A DNA stretch of 64,000 bases. It comes from Clostridiaceae bacterium BRH_c20a. GTDB lineage: Bacteria > Bacillota > Peptococcia > Peptococcales > BICA1-8. Under the pieces are notes generated by a model. That model was not told where the DNA came from and searched no databases. It was given only the letters and a program-made list of their open reading frames with translations. The translations under genes were made by a program, and so were the position numbers. Below are positions 1 to 6,622 of this stretch, one piece after another. Location: NCBI GenBank assembly GCA_000961765.1, contig LADT01000016.1, positions 1 through 64,000 on the forward strand. Reading direction: 5' to 3'. Each line of letters begins with the position of its first letter. Position 1 is the first letter of the stretch.

Positions 1-34
1 TATTTTTAAATTTAATTTATGGAGGGAGTAAGTG

Positions 35-187
35 ATGGATCCAATATTTGCTTACAAAATTCATACAGAAAGAAAAGAAATCGAGAGGTTGTTAGAGGAA
101 AATAAGTTAGAGCATGATAAGCGGAGTAAAGAATTGGACCAACTAATAATCAGGTATTTAAATAAACGGAAGAACAAAACAAAGTAA
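35..187 (+). CDS. Spo0E-like sporulation regulatory peptide (Spo0A-P phosphatase family)
   Basis: This 50-residue gene starts at ATG with GGAGGGAG about 6 bases upstream. The peptide is charged and helical, and its second half contains SKELDQLIIRY, which fits the Spo0E family signature S-x-x-L-D-x-x-I-x-x-Y. Known Spo0E proteins are small two-helix phosphatases that remove phosphate from Spo0A and so delay sporulation; they act in the cytosol. Its position in the accessory segment left of the sigK fragment suggests it may be mobile-element cargo, which is inference. Family assignment rests on the motif and the typical 50-90 residue length. Confidence 0.75.
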   Translation: MDPIFAYKIHTERKEIERLLEENKLEHDKRSKELDQLIIRYLNKRKNKTK

Positions 188-244
188 GAACGTTAGTTTT
201 TAGATAGTGTCAATTATAAATTTCCCTACCTCCTTAATATAAAG

Positions 245-270
245 AAAAAGGCTCCGAAAGGTGCCTTTTT
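245..270. terminator. Bidirectional intrinsic terminator
   Basis: AAAAAGGC and GCCTTTTT form a stem with a 10-base loop, with A and T tracts on either side. It lies between the Spo0E-like gene (plus strand) and two minus-strand genes, so it can end transcription from both directions. Confidence 0.7.
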
Positions 271-289
271 CAATTATTCCAACTTTGAT

Positions 290-505
290 TTAGTATATTA
301 TTATATGATCTAGCTTTTCATGTATAACTTCTCTGCTATCATACAAACCCCGTATTTTTTCTGAAATATCGCTTTCTATTTTAGCATCAACTTTTTGAAG
401 AGCTATTTTATTCTCTAAAACCGAATTTTCTAATGTATCGAATCTTTTATTAAAATCCATATACATTTTTTCCATCAGCTGTAAAACTTTATCGTCCTGC
501 GACAT
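290..505 (-). CDS. Small coiled-coil protein
   Basis: This 71-residue protein begins MSQDDKVLQLMEKMY and is predicted by eye to be almost entirely helical, with hydrophobic residues spaced as heptads (FDTLENSVLENKIALQKV). It has no signal peptide and no catalytic motif. The N-terminus resembles that of the next minus-strand gene (LMEKMY followed by LEN), so the two are probably paralogues. It lies 17 bases downstream of that gene and is probably co-transcribed with it, ending at the shared terminator. Function is not recognised; oligomerisation or partner binding is the most that can be inferred. Confidence 0.6.
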   Translation of the reverse strand: MSQDDKVLQLMEKMYMDFNKRFDTLENSVLENKIALQKVDAKIESDISEKIRGLYDSREVIHEKLDHIIIY

Positions 506-522
506 TTTATCAGCCCCTATTT

Positions 523-843
523 TTATTTTACTCTTTTAATAATAATTTCTTCATGTTTAGATACTTCTTGTTCAATTCGTTCAAGCTGCTGGGTATGCTG
601 GGCATATCCGTCAAAAAGAGCAGTGAGCTTTTCACCATGTACATTTTCAATTTTTAGTACTGTCTTTTCAATGGAATCCACCTTATTTTCTAGGTTATCC
701 ACCTTATTTTCTAGCTTATCCACCTTATTTTCTAGCTTATCCACTTTGTTTTCTAGCGTGTCAATTCTACTGTTTACCTGTTTAAAGCCGTTCTGCATCT
801 CACTATACATTTTTTCCATTAGGTCATATATTTTATTATCCAT
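523..843 (-). CDS. Coiled-coil protein with heptad repeats
   Basis: This 106-residue protein starts at MDNKIYDLMEKMYSEMQ, because TTGGAGG lies 8 bases before that ATG; a start five codons earlier lacks a binding site. Residues about 27-55 contain four near-identical heptads of the type LENKVDK, giving a long parallel coiled coil. At DNA level this is a 21-bp tandem repeat (677-760). It has no enzymatic motif or signal peptide. It is likely the first gene of a two-gene minus-strand operon with its shorter paralogue. Function unknown; small coiled-coil proteins of this kind are common in phage-derived segments of Clostridia. Confidence 0.65.
   Translation of the reverse strand: MDNKIYDLMEKMYSEMQNGFKQVNSRIDTLENKVDKLENKVDKLENKVDNLENKVDSIEKTVLKIENVHGEKLTALFDGYAQHTQQLERIEQEVSKHEEIIIKRVK
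677..760. repeat. Four 21-bp tandem units in a coding sequence
   Basis: Four consecutive 21-base units, each starting TCCAC, encode the heptads of the minus-strand coiled-coil protein. The first three differ by one base; the fourth is diverged. Whole-unit gain or loss would change coiled-coil length without shifting frame. Confidence 0.8.
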
Positions 844-968
844 AATTCTAGCCTCCAAATATTATATAAAAAGTTGCATTTATAACTCTTTAATAGTAAC
901 ATTTGCAACAAAATAAATACAAAAAAACTGCCTATTATTATATTAGTAATTTAATTAAATTAAAAATT

Positions 969-987
969 TTTTGCCATATCGGCAAAA
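969..987. promoter_or_regulatory. Perfect inverted repeat, possible operator
   Basis: TTTTGCC and GGCAAAA are separated by five bases (ATATC). It lies in the 355-base gap (844-1198) between divergent genes, in very AT-rich DNA, where a repressor could act. The rest of the gap shows no gene. No specific regulator is recognised. Confidence 0.35.
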
Positions 988-1198
988 TTATGCACCTCCT
1001 TTTAAGTGAAATGTATATTAGCAATTACCATTTCGATATAAGGGGAGGAAAAACCTGCAATATCTCCCTTAAAAAAAAGTAAAAAGATAAAGAAGTCCAA
1101 TTAATATTTCCTTGGAAATAAAAGGAAGTGGAATTATGACAAATAACATGGTTGTCCCCAGACATCCACCGCATAAACATAAAACAGGAGGTGGTTGT

Positions 1199-1393
1199 AT
1201 GGATGAAAATATAAAACCAGCCAAGGTAATAAAAAGCGGCAATACAACTATTCAAATATTTACCCCTCCCCCAATGTCGGCAGAAGAAAGTGAAAGACGG
1301 ATTAATGAGTTTTATAATGCAGCTTGGGCTCTTTGGGATTCCTTTAGCACAGAGGAAAAGCTAAAAATTAATGCTGAATATGGCAGCGAATAA
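1199..1393 (+). CDS. Small conserved-type protein of unknown function
   Basis: The preferred start gives 64 residues, beginning MDENIKPAKVIKSG, because AGGAGGTGG lies just upstream. The frame is open back to 1112, and an ATG at 1136 with AGGAAGTGG upstream is an alternative. The protein has a basic N-terminus, a short strand-rich stretch (TTIQIFTPPP) and an acidic helix with SAEESERRINEF. I recall similar small proteins next to serine recombinases in clostridial mobile elements, but that is memory, not a search. No catalytic motif is seen. The gene is alone, 120 bases before the riboswitch. Confidence 0.5.
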   Translation: MDENIKPAKVIKSGNTTIQIFTPPPMSAEESERRINEFYNAAWALWDSFSTEEKLKINAEYGSE

Positions 1394-1514
1394 TTATAGC
1401 TTTTTCTTTTTTAGAGGAATTATATATTAAAAGTTGTAATAAGTTATTTATAAATTTTTTTAGAATTAAGGAGGATTATGTAAAATTTTGTAGAAAGATA
1501 ATTTTAAAATTATT

Positions 1515-1600
1515 AATGAAAAAAGGCAAACCATCTGAAAGGATGGGACGCAAAGCTTTGGGTCTAAAGTATTATTACTAAGATTGCCAGGCCACCATTA
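1515..1600 (+). ncRNA. Cyclic-di-GMP class I (GEMM) riboswitch aptamer
   Basis: The core GGCAAACCATC, a GAAA tetraloop (1537-1540), GGGACGCAAAGC and the 3' closing segment ATTGCCAGGCC appear in the order and spacing of the GEMM-I aptamer, which binds cyclic-di-GMP. It is followed by an intrinsic terminator and then an HD-GYP gene, so it probably links phosphodiesterase synthesis to the level of its own substrate. Whether ligand turns expression on or off cannot be read with certainty because the aptamer and terminator arms do not overlap. Confidence 0.9.
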
Positions 1601-1627
1601 AACTTATATAAGTATGAGTTTTTAGGT

Positions 1628-1648
1628 AGCCCTCAACGGGGCTTTTTT
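1628..1648 (+). terminator. Riboswitch expression-platform terminator
   Basis: AGCCC and GGGCT form a short stem followed by six T residues, 30 bases after the aptamer and 23 bases before the HD-GYP start codon. The position is that of a riboswitch-controlled terminator. Confidence 0.75.
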
Positions 1649-1670
1649 CATAGATTGAAGGTAAGATACA

Positions 1671-2327
1671 ATGCACATGGACAATGTTAGAAAACTCATG
1701 GAACTATTAAAGAATTATGACATAAATGTTTGGAAACATTCAATTTTTGTAATGAAGTTTTCATTTGAAATTATGAAGAAGTTAGACCTTCATAAAAAAG
1801 ACGTAACAAATATTTTAATTGGTTCATTGTTGCATGATATTGGTAAATTAAAAATTTGCAAGGAAATAATAAATAAACCTGGAAAGTTAGATATTGATGA
1901 ATGGGATGAAATAAAAAGACATCCAACCTATGGTGGCTCAATTATAAATCAATATGAAATTAATAGTGAGATACTGCCCTTAATCCTATATCATCATGAG
2001 AGATGGGATGGAAAAGGGTATTATGGTCTGGCAGGTAAACATATCCATTTTGGTGCCAGAGTAATTGCAATTGCAGACTCGGTTGAAGCTATGTCATCTC
2101 AAAGACCATATCAAAATATGAAAAAAACTAAGGAAATTTTTATGGAATTATTAAATAGTAGAGGGAGCCAATTTGATCCCGATTTAATAAACCAATTGTT
2201 TAAAATAGAATCTAATAATCAATTAATCTTCTCGAAAAATTTGGTAAAAGAACAAGGAATTCTCGAAAAGTTAATTTCTGTTAGTCGAAATTTTAATTCA
2301 AATATTTTTTATTCAGAGGGATATTAA
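1671..2327 (+). CDS. HD-GYP domain cyclic-di-GMP phosphodiesterase
   Basis: This 218-residue single-domain protein has no transmembrane segment or sensor domain. The metal-binding HD pair is in LLHDIGK (residues 55-56), followed by KRHPTYGG (about 83-89) and HHERWDGKGYYG (108-119), then GARVIAIADSVEAMSSQRPY. The family hydrolyses cyclic-di-GMP to pGpG or GMP. The signature GYP reads GYY here and the following loop is one residue short of the usual spacing, so specificity or activity may be changed. It is controlled by the riboswitch immediately upstream. A diguanylate cyclase lies two small genes downstream. Confidence 0.85.
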   Translation: MHMDNVRKLMELLKNYDINVWKHSIFVMKFSFEIMKKLDLHKKDVTNILIGSLLHDIGKLKICKEIINKPGKLDIDEWDEIKRHPTYGGSIINQYEINSEILPLILYHHERWDGKGYYGLAGKHIHFGARVIAIADSVEAMSSQRPYQNMKKTKEIFMELLNSRGSQFDPDLINQLFKIESNNQLIFSKNLVKEQGILEKLISVSRNFNSNIFYSEGY

Positions 2328-2328
2328 A

Positions 2329-2412
2329 ATGATATTATTAGATGAAGATTTGGTAGAACTTATAAACGATTTAGTAATTGAACTAAAAAAGTTATTAGAT
2401 AATAATTCCTAA
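2329..2412 (+). CDS. Possible 27-residue peptide
   Basis: An ATG two bases after the HD-GYP stop, with GAGGG upstream, opens a 27-codon frame rich in leucine and acidic residues (MILLDEDLVELINDLVIELK). It would form one amphipathic helix. It could be a real small protein of the same operon or chance; no family is recognised. Confidence 0.3.
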   Translation: MILLDEDLVELINDLVIELKKLLDNNS

Positions 2413-2461
2413 GTATAATATTTATTGAGTAGATAAAATTAATAGAGATAGGATGTATATT

Positions 2462-2809
2462 ATGAGTTCTTTGAATAACCACAGAAGAGCGGATATCAAA
2501 GTTGTCTTTTCTGAATTTGATTTTCCTCCTATGCAAGATGCTTTAATAGTTGCTAAGCGTTCTCCAATAGGTCCGGAAGCCGCAAGAAGGATGGTTGACA
2601 TTTTATCTCCTGAACAATATGAAATCATTGAAGTGGAACATGATATTATAGAGGCTATTGTTATCAAGAAATCCTTAATAAAAATGTTCCCAAAAGATAA
2701 GCTTATAGCTTTTCTATTAGAAGAAGGTGGGAATATTACTGATATCAATAGTATCATAAAAGCAAATGTTAAAACATTTATTGAAGTGAGCAGGTCGGTA
2801 GATTTATGA
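2462..2809 (+). CDS. Hypothetical protein preceding the diguanylate cyclase
   Basis: The chosen ATG gives 115 residues and has AGGA 8 bases upstream; an in-frame ATG three codons earlier lacks a good site. The protein is mixed alpha/beta and cytosolic, with no motif I recognise (SEFDFPPMQDALIVAKRS, then SPEQYEIIEVEHDIIEAIV). Its stop overlaps the start of the CBS-GGDEF gene in an ATGA arrangement, so the two are translationally coupled and probably work together, for example as a sensor or regulator of the cyclase. That role is inference only. Confidence 0.6.
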   Translation: MSSLNNHRRADIKVVFSEFDFPPMQDALIVAKRSPIGPEAARRMVDILSPEQYEIIEVEHDIIEAIVIKKSLIKMFPKDKLIAFLLEEGGNITDINSIIKANVKTFIEVSRSVDL

Positions 2810-3666
2810 ATAATATTGTAAGTCAGTTAATGACAAGAGAGGTTTATACAATAAATCCTTTCTGTAGTGTTTTAAGTGCTCAAAATATTTTGGAATCAAA
2901 TAAAATTGGAGGTTTGCCTGTCGTTGAAGACAAAAAAGTTATTGGAATTATTACTTCTTTTGATGTGAGACGTAGTCATCCAAATAGATTAGTTTTCGAT
3001 GCTATGACAAAAAACCCCATTACTATTTCTGAGAATGAGAATATTATCTATGCATTAAAAATGTTAAAGGATAATAATATCGAACGGTTACCAGTTGTGA
3101 ATCAACACAATGAATTAATTGGCATAATAACAAAAGGCGTCTTGTTGATGGAGGCAGGGAAAAGAATAGACCTGCTAACAGGACTTCAAAGAAGCCAAAC
3201 TATAGTATTTAATACAGCAAAAATTCTCTTAGAAAATAATGATGATATTGTCTGTTTATTTTTTGACCTTAACGAATTTGGCATTTTTAATAAAAAACAT
3301 GGACATATAGTAGGGGACGAAATAATTCAAAAAATTGGCGAAATATTAAAAACATTTATTGAGACTGATCGCCTATGTAGATTTGGTGGAGATGAGTTCG
3401 TAGCAATAATTCCAAGCAATCTGGAAAATGGAAAAAAGCTTGCACGGGATATTATATCTTATATAACATCTGATAATTACTTAAAAGATTTAGATGTTTC
3501 CTTATCGATTGGTATATCAGGAGGTCGTAGAAATTGCGTGCGATATGACGAAAAAGAGATAACTAAGGATATTAATAACTTAATCAACTTAGCTAGCTTA
3601 GTTTCTACAAAAGCAAAGAGTTTAAAACTTGATTTTGCCGTAGCTGATGAGTTGAGAATAGTTTAA
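2806..3666 (+). CDS. CBS-pair GGDEF diguanylate cyclase
   Basis: This 286-residue cytosolic protein has two CBS motifs (about residues 8-55 and 64-112) followed by a GGDEF domain (about 125-280). The active-site motif GGDEF is intact at 194-198, and the substrate-binding segment FFDLNEF with HGHIVGD is present. The usual inhibitory RxxD site is replaced by IETD, so product feedback is probably weak. CBS pairs commonly sense adenine nucleotides, so cyclic-di-GMP synthesis may respond to energy state. It overlaps the preceding gene by 4 bases and closes the riboswitch-led cluster. Confidence 0.9.
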   Translation: MNNIVSQLMTREVYTINPFCSVLSAQNILESNKIGGLPVVEDKKVIGIITSFDVRRSHPNRLVFDAMTKNPITISENENIIYALKMLKDNNIERLPVVNQHNELIGIITKGVLLMEAGKRIDLLTGLQRSQTIVFNTAKILLENNDDIVCLFFDLNEFGIFNKKHGHIVGDEIIQKIGEILKTFIETDRLCRFGGDEFVAIIPSNLENGKKLARDIISYITSDNYLKDLDVSLSIGISGGRRNCVRYDEKEITKDINNLINLASLVSTKAKSLKLDFAVADELRIV

Positions 3667-3680
3667 ACAAGATATTCTAT

Positions 3681-3702
3681 GAGCCTGAGGGCTCTTTTCT
3701 TT
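3681..3702 (+). terminator. Intrinsic terminator after the cyclase gene
   Basis: GAGCC and GGCTC form a stem with a TGA loop, followed by a T-rich tract. It closes the cyclic-di-GMP operon. Confidence 0.8.
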
Positions 3703-3761
3703 TGCCAAAAACGAGGCGGGCCGGTGGAAATTATGAAAGGAATTACTGAATATACAGATAA

Positions 3762-4055
3762 ACAGTAAGTGGTAATGAAATTACTCTAATTGATGTTTTA
3801 GGAACAGAATGGGATATAGTGGCTGATACCGTAGAAGCCGCTTTTGAATATGAAATGATGTTGGATAGGGTAAAAGTATTAACTAAAAGGGAAAAGAAAG
3901 TTTTAGAATTAAGATTTGGTTTAATAAATGGTTTGCGGAAAACTCAAAGAGAAATTGCTAAAATGTTAGGCATTTCCCGTTCCTATGTATCACGTATTGA
4001 AAAAAGAGCTATTGAAAAGCTTATTAAAGAAACTAATTCTAAGAACAGCTACTAA
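3762..4055 (+). pseudogene. sigK: 3' fragment of a sigK-like sporulation sigma factor gene
   Basis: The open frame starts right after a stop at 3759 and encodes GNEITLIDVLGT, then region 4 with LTKREKKVLELRFGL and KTQREIAKMLGISRSYVSRI, the signature of SigK rather than SigE. Regions 1.2 to 3, including the pro-sequence, are absent; homology begins abruptly at the GNEI codons (3771). The longest frame with a start codon begins at GTG 3819. The abrupt loss of the 5' half suggests either a gene split by an intervening element, as sigK is in B. subtilis and some clostridia, or a decayed paralogue. The 5' half would lie outside this window. Confidence 0.7.
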
Positions 4056-4148
4056 ATATTTTTAAAAATACTAGTATGTAATTAACTGGCAGGTTAGTTT
4101 GCCATATGTTATAATTCCCTTGATTTCTAATTTTTGGGGGGAACTTTT

Positions 4149-4634
4149 TTGCTAGAAAAACTAAAGCCAGATATAATGGTTAATACATTATGGGAAGTAC
4201 CACTAGAAATACTGAAAAGGAACGAAATCAAGGGCATAATACTTGATCTGGATAATACATTAACCGATTGGAATTGTTTAAACATTTCTGAAGATATTTG
4301 TGAATGGATAGTTTCCTTAAAAAAGTATGGTTTTAAAATCTGTATAGTTTCTAATAATGGTGCAGAGCGTATAGAAGCTTCTATAAAAGATTTAGACATA
4401 CCTTATGTTCCAAATGCCTTAAAACCTGGGAAAAGGGCCTTTTTGAAAGGGATGAAATTGTTAGGTACCACTCCCCATTCTACAGCTATAATTGGTGACC
4501 AGCTTTTTACTGATATTTTAGGGGGAAAGAGGTTAAAATTGACTACAATTTTGGTCAAACCTAGGAGTGAAAAAGAATTTATCGGTACAAAATTAGTGCG
4601 AAAAATTGAAAAAGCGGTTTTAAGTCGATTTTAA
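4149..4634 (+). CDS. yqeG: YqeG family HAD phosphatase (class IIIA)
   Basis: The start is TTG with a GGGGGG tract 7 bases upstream, giving 161 residues; an earlier TTG at 4134 is inside that tract. Motif I is LDLDNTLTDW with the nucleophile aspartate, motif II is IVSNNG, motif III lies around LKPGKRAF, and motif IV is GDQLFTDILGGKR. The length matches the YqeG family, whose substrate is not firmly established. It usually sits with shikimate-pathway genes in Firmicutes, as it does here near aroK. It marks the return to ordinary chromosomal order after the sigK fragment. Confidence 0.85.
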   Translation: MLEKLKPDIMVNTLWEVPLEILKRNEIKGIILDLDNTLTDWNCLNISEDICEWIVSLKKYGFKICIVSNNGAERIEASIKDLDIPYVPNALKPGKRAFLKGMKLLGTTPHSTAIIGDQLFTDILGGKRLKLTTILVKPRSEKEFIGTKLVRKIEKAVLSRF

Positions 4635-4727
4635 GAAAAAACAATTCCAACTACAGTTTTCGAGTAATTATGACACCCTATATCTAGTATACTTTAAGAG
4701 GAAATTGTAGGAGGGAGTCGATATATA

Positions 4728-5120
4728 GTGATTAAAATTCTATTAGCAGATGATTATCCTTTAATCAGGGAGATTCTTAAAGAATATTTTACACTCAATT
4801 ATCCAGAAATCCAAGTTGTAGGAGAAGCTCAGAATGGTGAAGAAGCAGTTGGGCTTTGTCAAGATTTGAAACCTGATTATGTAATCATGGATATAAAGAT
4901 GCCTATTATGGATGGTATTACAGCTACGGGTAAAATTAAAAATCATTCCCCAAGTACCAAGGTAATTTGTTACACGGGGTATCGTCATGAAATACTTGAG
5001 CATAAAGCACTAGCTGCAGGTGCAAGTGCATTTTTTCTAAAGCCTTTTGATTTACAGGATATAGCCGGTATTATTATGCAAATTGATAAAGGGGAATTTG
5101 ATTTGTACCAAGTAAATTAA
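4728..5120 (+). CDS. Stand-alone response regulator receiver domain
   Basis: This 130-residue CheY-like protein starts at GTG with GGAGGG 12 bases upstream. It has the acidic pair DD at residues 8-9, the phospho-acceptor aspartate at 55 (MDIKMP), a threonine in CYTGY and the lysine in LKPFD. There is no output domain, so it should act by protein-protein contact. No histidine kinase lies beside it. The receiver sequence resembles that of Spo0F or the Spo0A receiver, but this is a general likeness and assignment as Spo0F is not supported. It lies just upstream of a MerR regulator. Confidence 0.8.
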   Translation: MIKILLADDYPLIREILKEYFTLNYPEIQVVGEAQNGEEAVGLCQDLKPDYVIMDIKMPIMDGITATGKIKNHSPSTKVICYTGYRHEILEHKALAAGASAFFLKPFDLQDIAGIIMQIDKGEFDLYQVN

Positions 5121-5221
5121 TATTTTGTATAATGTTAGCGAAAAAAGCATTAAAAAAAAAAGAGGAATAAGCGTCCTTTTATGGAAAAATATAACACATA
5201 CGAATAAGAGGAGGCTTTCTA

Positions 5222-5692
5222 ATGTCAGGTCGTTTAACTGTTCGACAGGTAAGCAATATTTTGCAAGTGGAAGAGAGCACCATGCGTTTTTGGGAGAAAG
5301 AATTTGAGGAATATTTAAACCTTGATGTACAAAAAGGTCAAAGAAAAAGATATACTCAACAACAATTGGAAATACTAGCAAAGATAAAAGAACTACTTCA
5401 TTCTGAACAGTATACGATTAAAGGTGCAAAAAGAAGATTAGACTTGGATAATACTATTGCTGATCCTCTAGGAATTGAGCATAATTTTAAAACTACGGTT
5501 GTATATATGTTTTCATCCATTATGAAGGAACTGCAAAAAACTCAAGAAGAAAGCAGAAAACTCTCTCAACAGGTGGAATTATTACGGAGGGAGAAGAATA
5601 AAATTGCAGCACAACTGGTAGAAGAGCAGAGTAAAGGCATTTTAGACTTTTTAAAGCAGCGTATAGGAACTAGAAATTTAGCAGAAGAATAA
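5222..5692 (+). CDS. MerR family transcriptional regulator
   Basis: This 156-residue protein has an N-terminal winged helix-turn-helix (LTVRQVSNILQVEESTMRFW, about residues 5-24) followed by RKRYTQQQLEILAKI, both typical of MerR. The C-terminal half is a coiled coil (about 95-135) for dimerisation with no cysteine cluster, so it is not a classic metal sensor. AGAGGAGG precedes the ATG. Similar regulators lie beside pilus and sporulation genes in Clostridia, but the target here is not visible. It is followed by its own terminator. Confidence 0.85.
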   Translation: MSGRLTVRQVSNILQVEESTMRFWEKEFEEYLNLDVQKGQRKRYTQQQLEILAKIKELLHSEQYTIKGAKRRLDLDNTIADPLGIEHNFKTTVVYMFSSIMKELQKTQEESRKLSQQVELLRREKNKIAAQLVEEQSKGILDFLKQRIGTRNLAEE

Positions 5693-5724
5693 CCACTGCT
5701 GTTTACAGCAGTTGTTATTTTTTT
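5691..5724 (+). terminator. Intrinsic terminator after merR-type gene
   Basis: ACTGCTG and CAGCAGT pair around TTTA, extended by AAC and GTT, followed by a T-rich run. Confidence 0.85.
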
Positions 5725-5896
5725 AGATGCTAAAAAGGTTGAATTAATACACAAACAAGAAGGAAAAAGTATCGAAAAAATGATATATCCACTAAGAAGA
5801 TTTTTAGGTTAAAATTGGAATGTCTTAAGGGCTTTGCGGATATGTTATTTAGAGGAAAAGAAATTGACATAACGATAAAGGCAGGTGTATAGACAA

Positions 5897-6424
5897 TTGA
5901 AAAATGGTAATAATATAATTTTAATTGGATTCATGGGTACTGGAAAAACTGCTGTTGGTAAAAGGTTGGCTGGGATTTTAAACATGGATTTTTATGATAC
6001 AGACCAGGAGATAGAAAGAATAACGGGTATGTCTGTGACTAGGCTTTTTTATAAGCATGGAGAAATTAGATTTCGATCTGAGGAAGCTTTAATGATACAT
6101 AAATTAATTAAAAAGAAAAATTCCATTATTGCAACTGGGGGTGGGATAGTTCTAAATTCTGAGAATATTAATCTTTTGAAAAATACAGGCTACCTTGTTT
6201 GTTTAACTGCAAAACCCGAGGTTATATATGAAAGGGTGAAAAGAAGGAATAATAGACCCTTGCTAAAAAAAGGTGATACATATGAAACTATTATTGCCCT
6301 CCTACAAGATAGGGAAGAGCTGTATAGATGTGCAGACTTTACAGTTGATACCTCCAATATGGACTTTGAAGAAATTATTAATAACATTTTAAAATTTTTG
6401 AGTGAACAAAAAGCGAATAATTAA
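5897..6424 (+). CDS. aroK: Shikimate kinase
   Basis: The TTG start at 5897 has GGCAGGTG 7 bases upstream; the GTG at 5885 lies within that site and is less likely. The 175-residue protein has the P-loop GFMGTGKTAVGK, the shikimate-binding DTDQEIE and RFRSEE (Arg and Glu), the motif ATGGGIV, and the lid arginine region NNRPLL. It phosphorylates shikimate at the 3-hydroxyl in the cytosol, step five of the chorismate pathway. aroQ lies 15 kb away in this window. A short terminator follows. Confidence 0.93.
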   Translation: MKNGNNIILIGFMGTGKTAVGKRLAGILNMDFYDTDQEIERITGMSVTRLFYKHGEIRFRSEEALMIHKLIKKKNSIIATGGGIVLNSENINLLKNTGYLVCLTAKPEVIYERVKRRNNRPLLKKGDTYETIIALLQDREELYRCADFTVDTSNMDFEEIINNILKFLSEQKANN

Positions 6425-6434
6425 TGATTGGTTT

Positions 6435-6461
6435 AAAATACCGAGATAATCGGTATTTTTT
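6435..6461 (+). terminator. Intrinsic terminator after aroK
   Basis: AAATACCGA and TCGGTATTT form a stem with a GATAA-type loop and a terminal T run. Confidence 0.85.
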
Positions 6462-6622
6462 AATTGTTTCCCGATAGGCTCAGTTACTAATTTCTACAAA
6501 ATTACTCTTATTTTTCCGGAATAAGGGTTTGTTTAATAATTTTGATGATTTAAGAAGGAAATTTAAAATATTAAGCGAAATTTGCATCAGATAGAGTGTT
6601 TAAGAGTTGGGGGGGGTTTTTT

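Noticed and set aside
623..916. Plus-strand 97-codon frame rich in Ser, Leu and Phe
   Set aside because: It is the antisense shadow of the heptad-repeat coiled-coil gene.
1478..1483. AAGGAGG followed by ATG and an immediate TAA stop
   Set aside because: A start-stop pair with a good ribosome binding site is curious, but lies in AT-rich DNA before the riboswitch and is likely chance.
5125..5307. 60-codon plus-strand frame overlapping the MerR gene start
   Set aside because: Poor start context and overlap with the well-supported MerR frame; no recognisable product.
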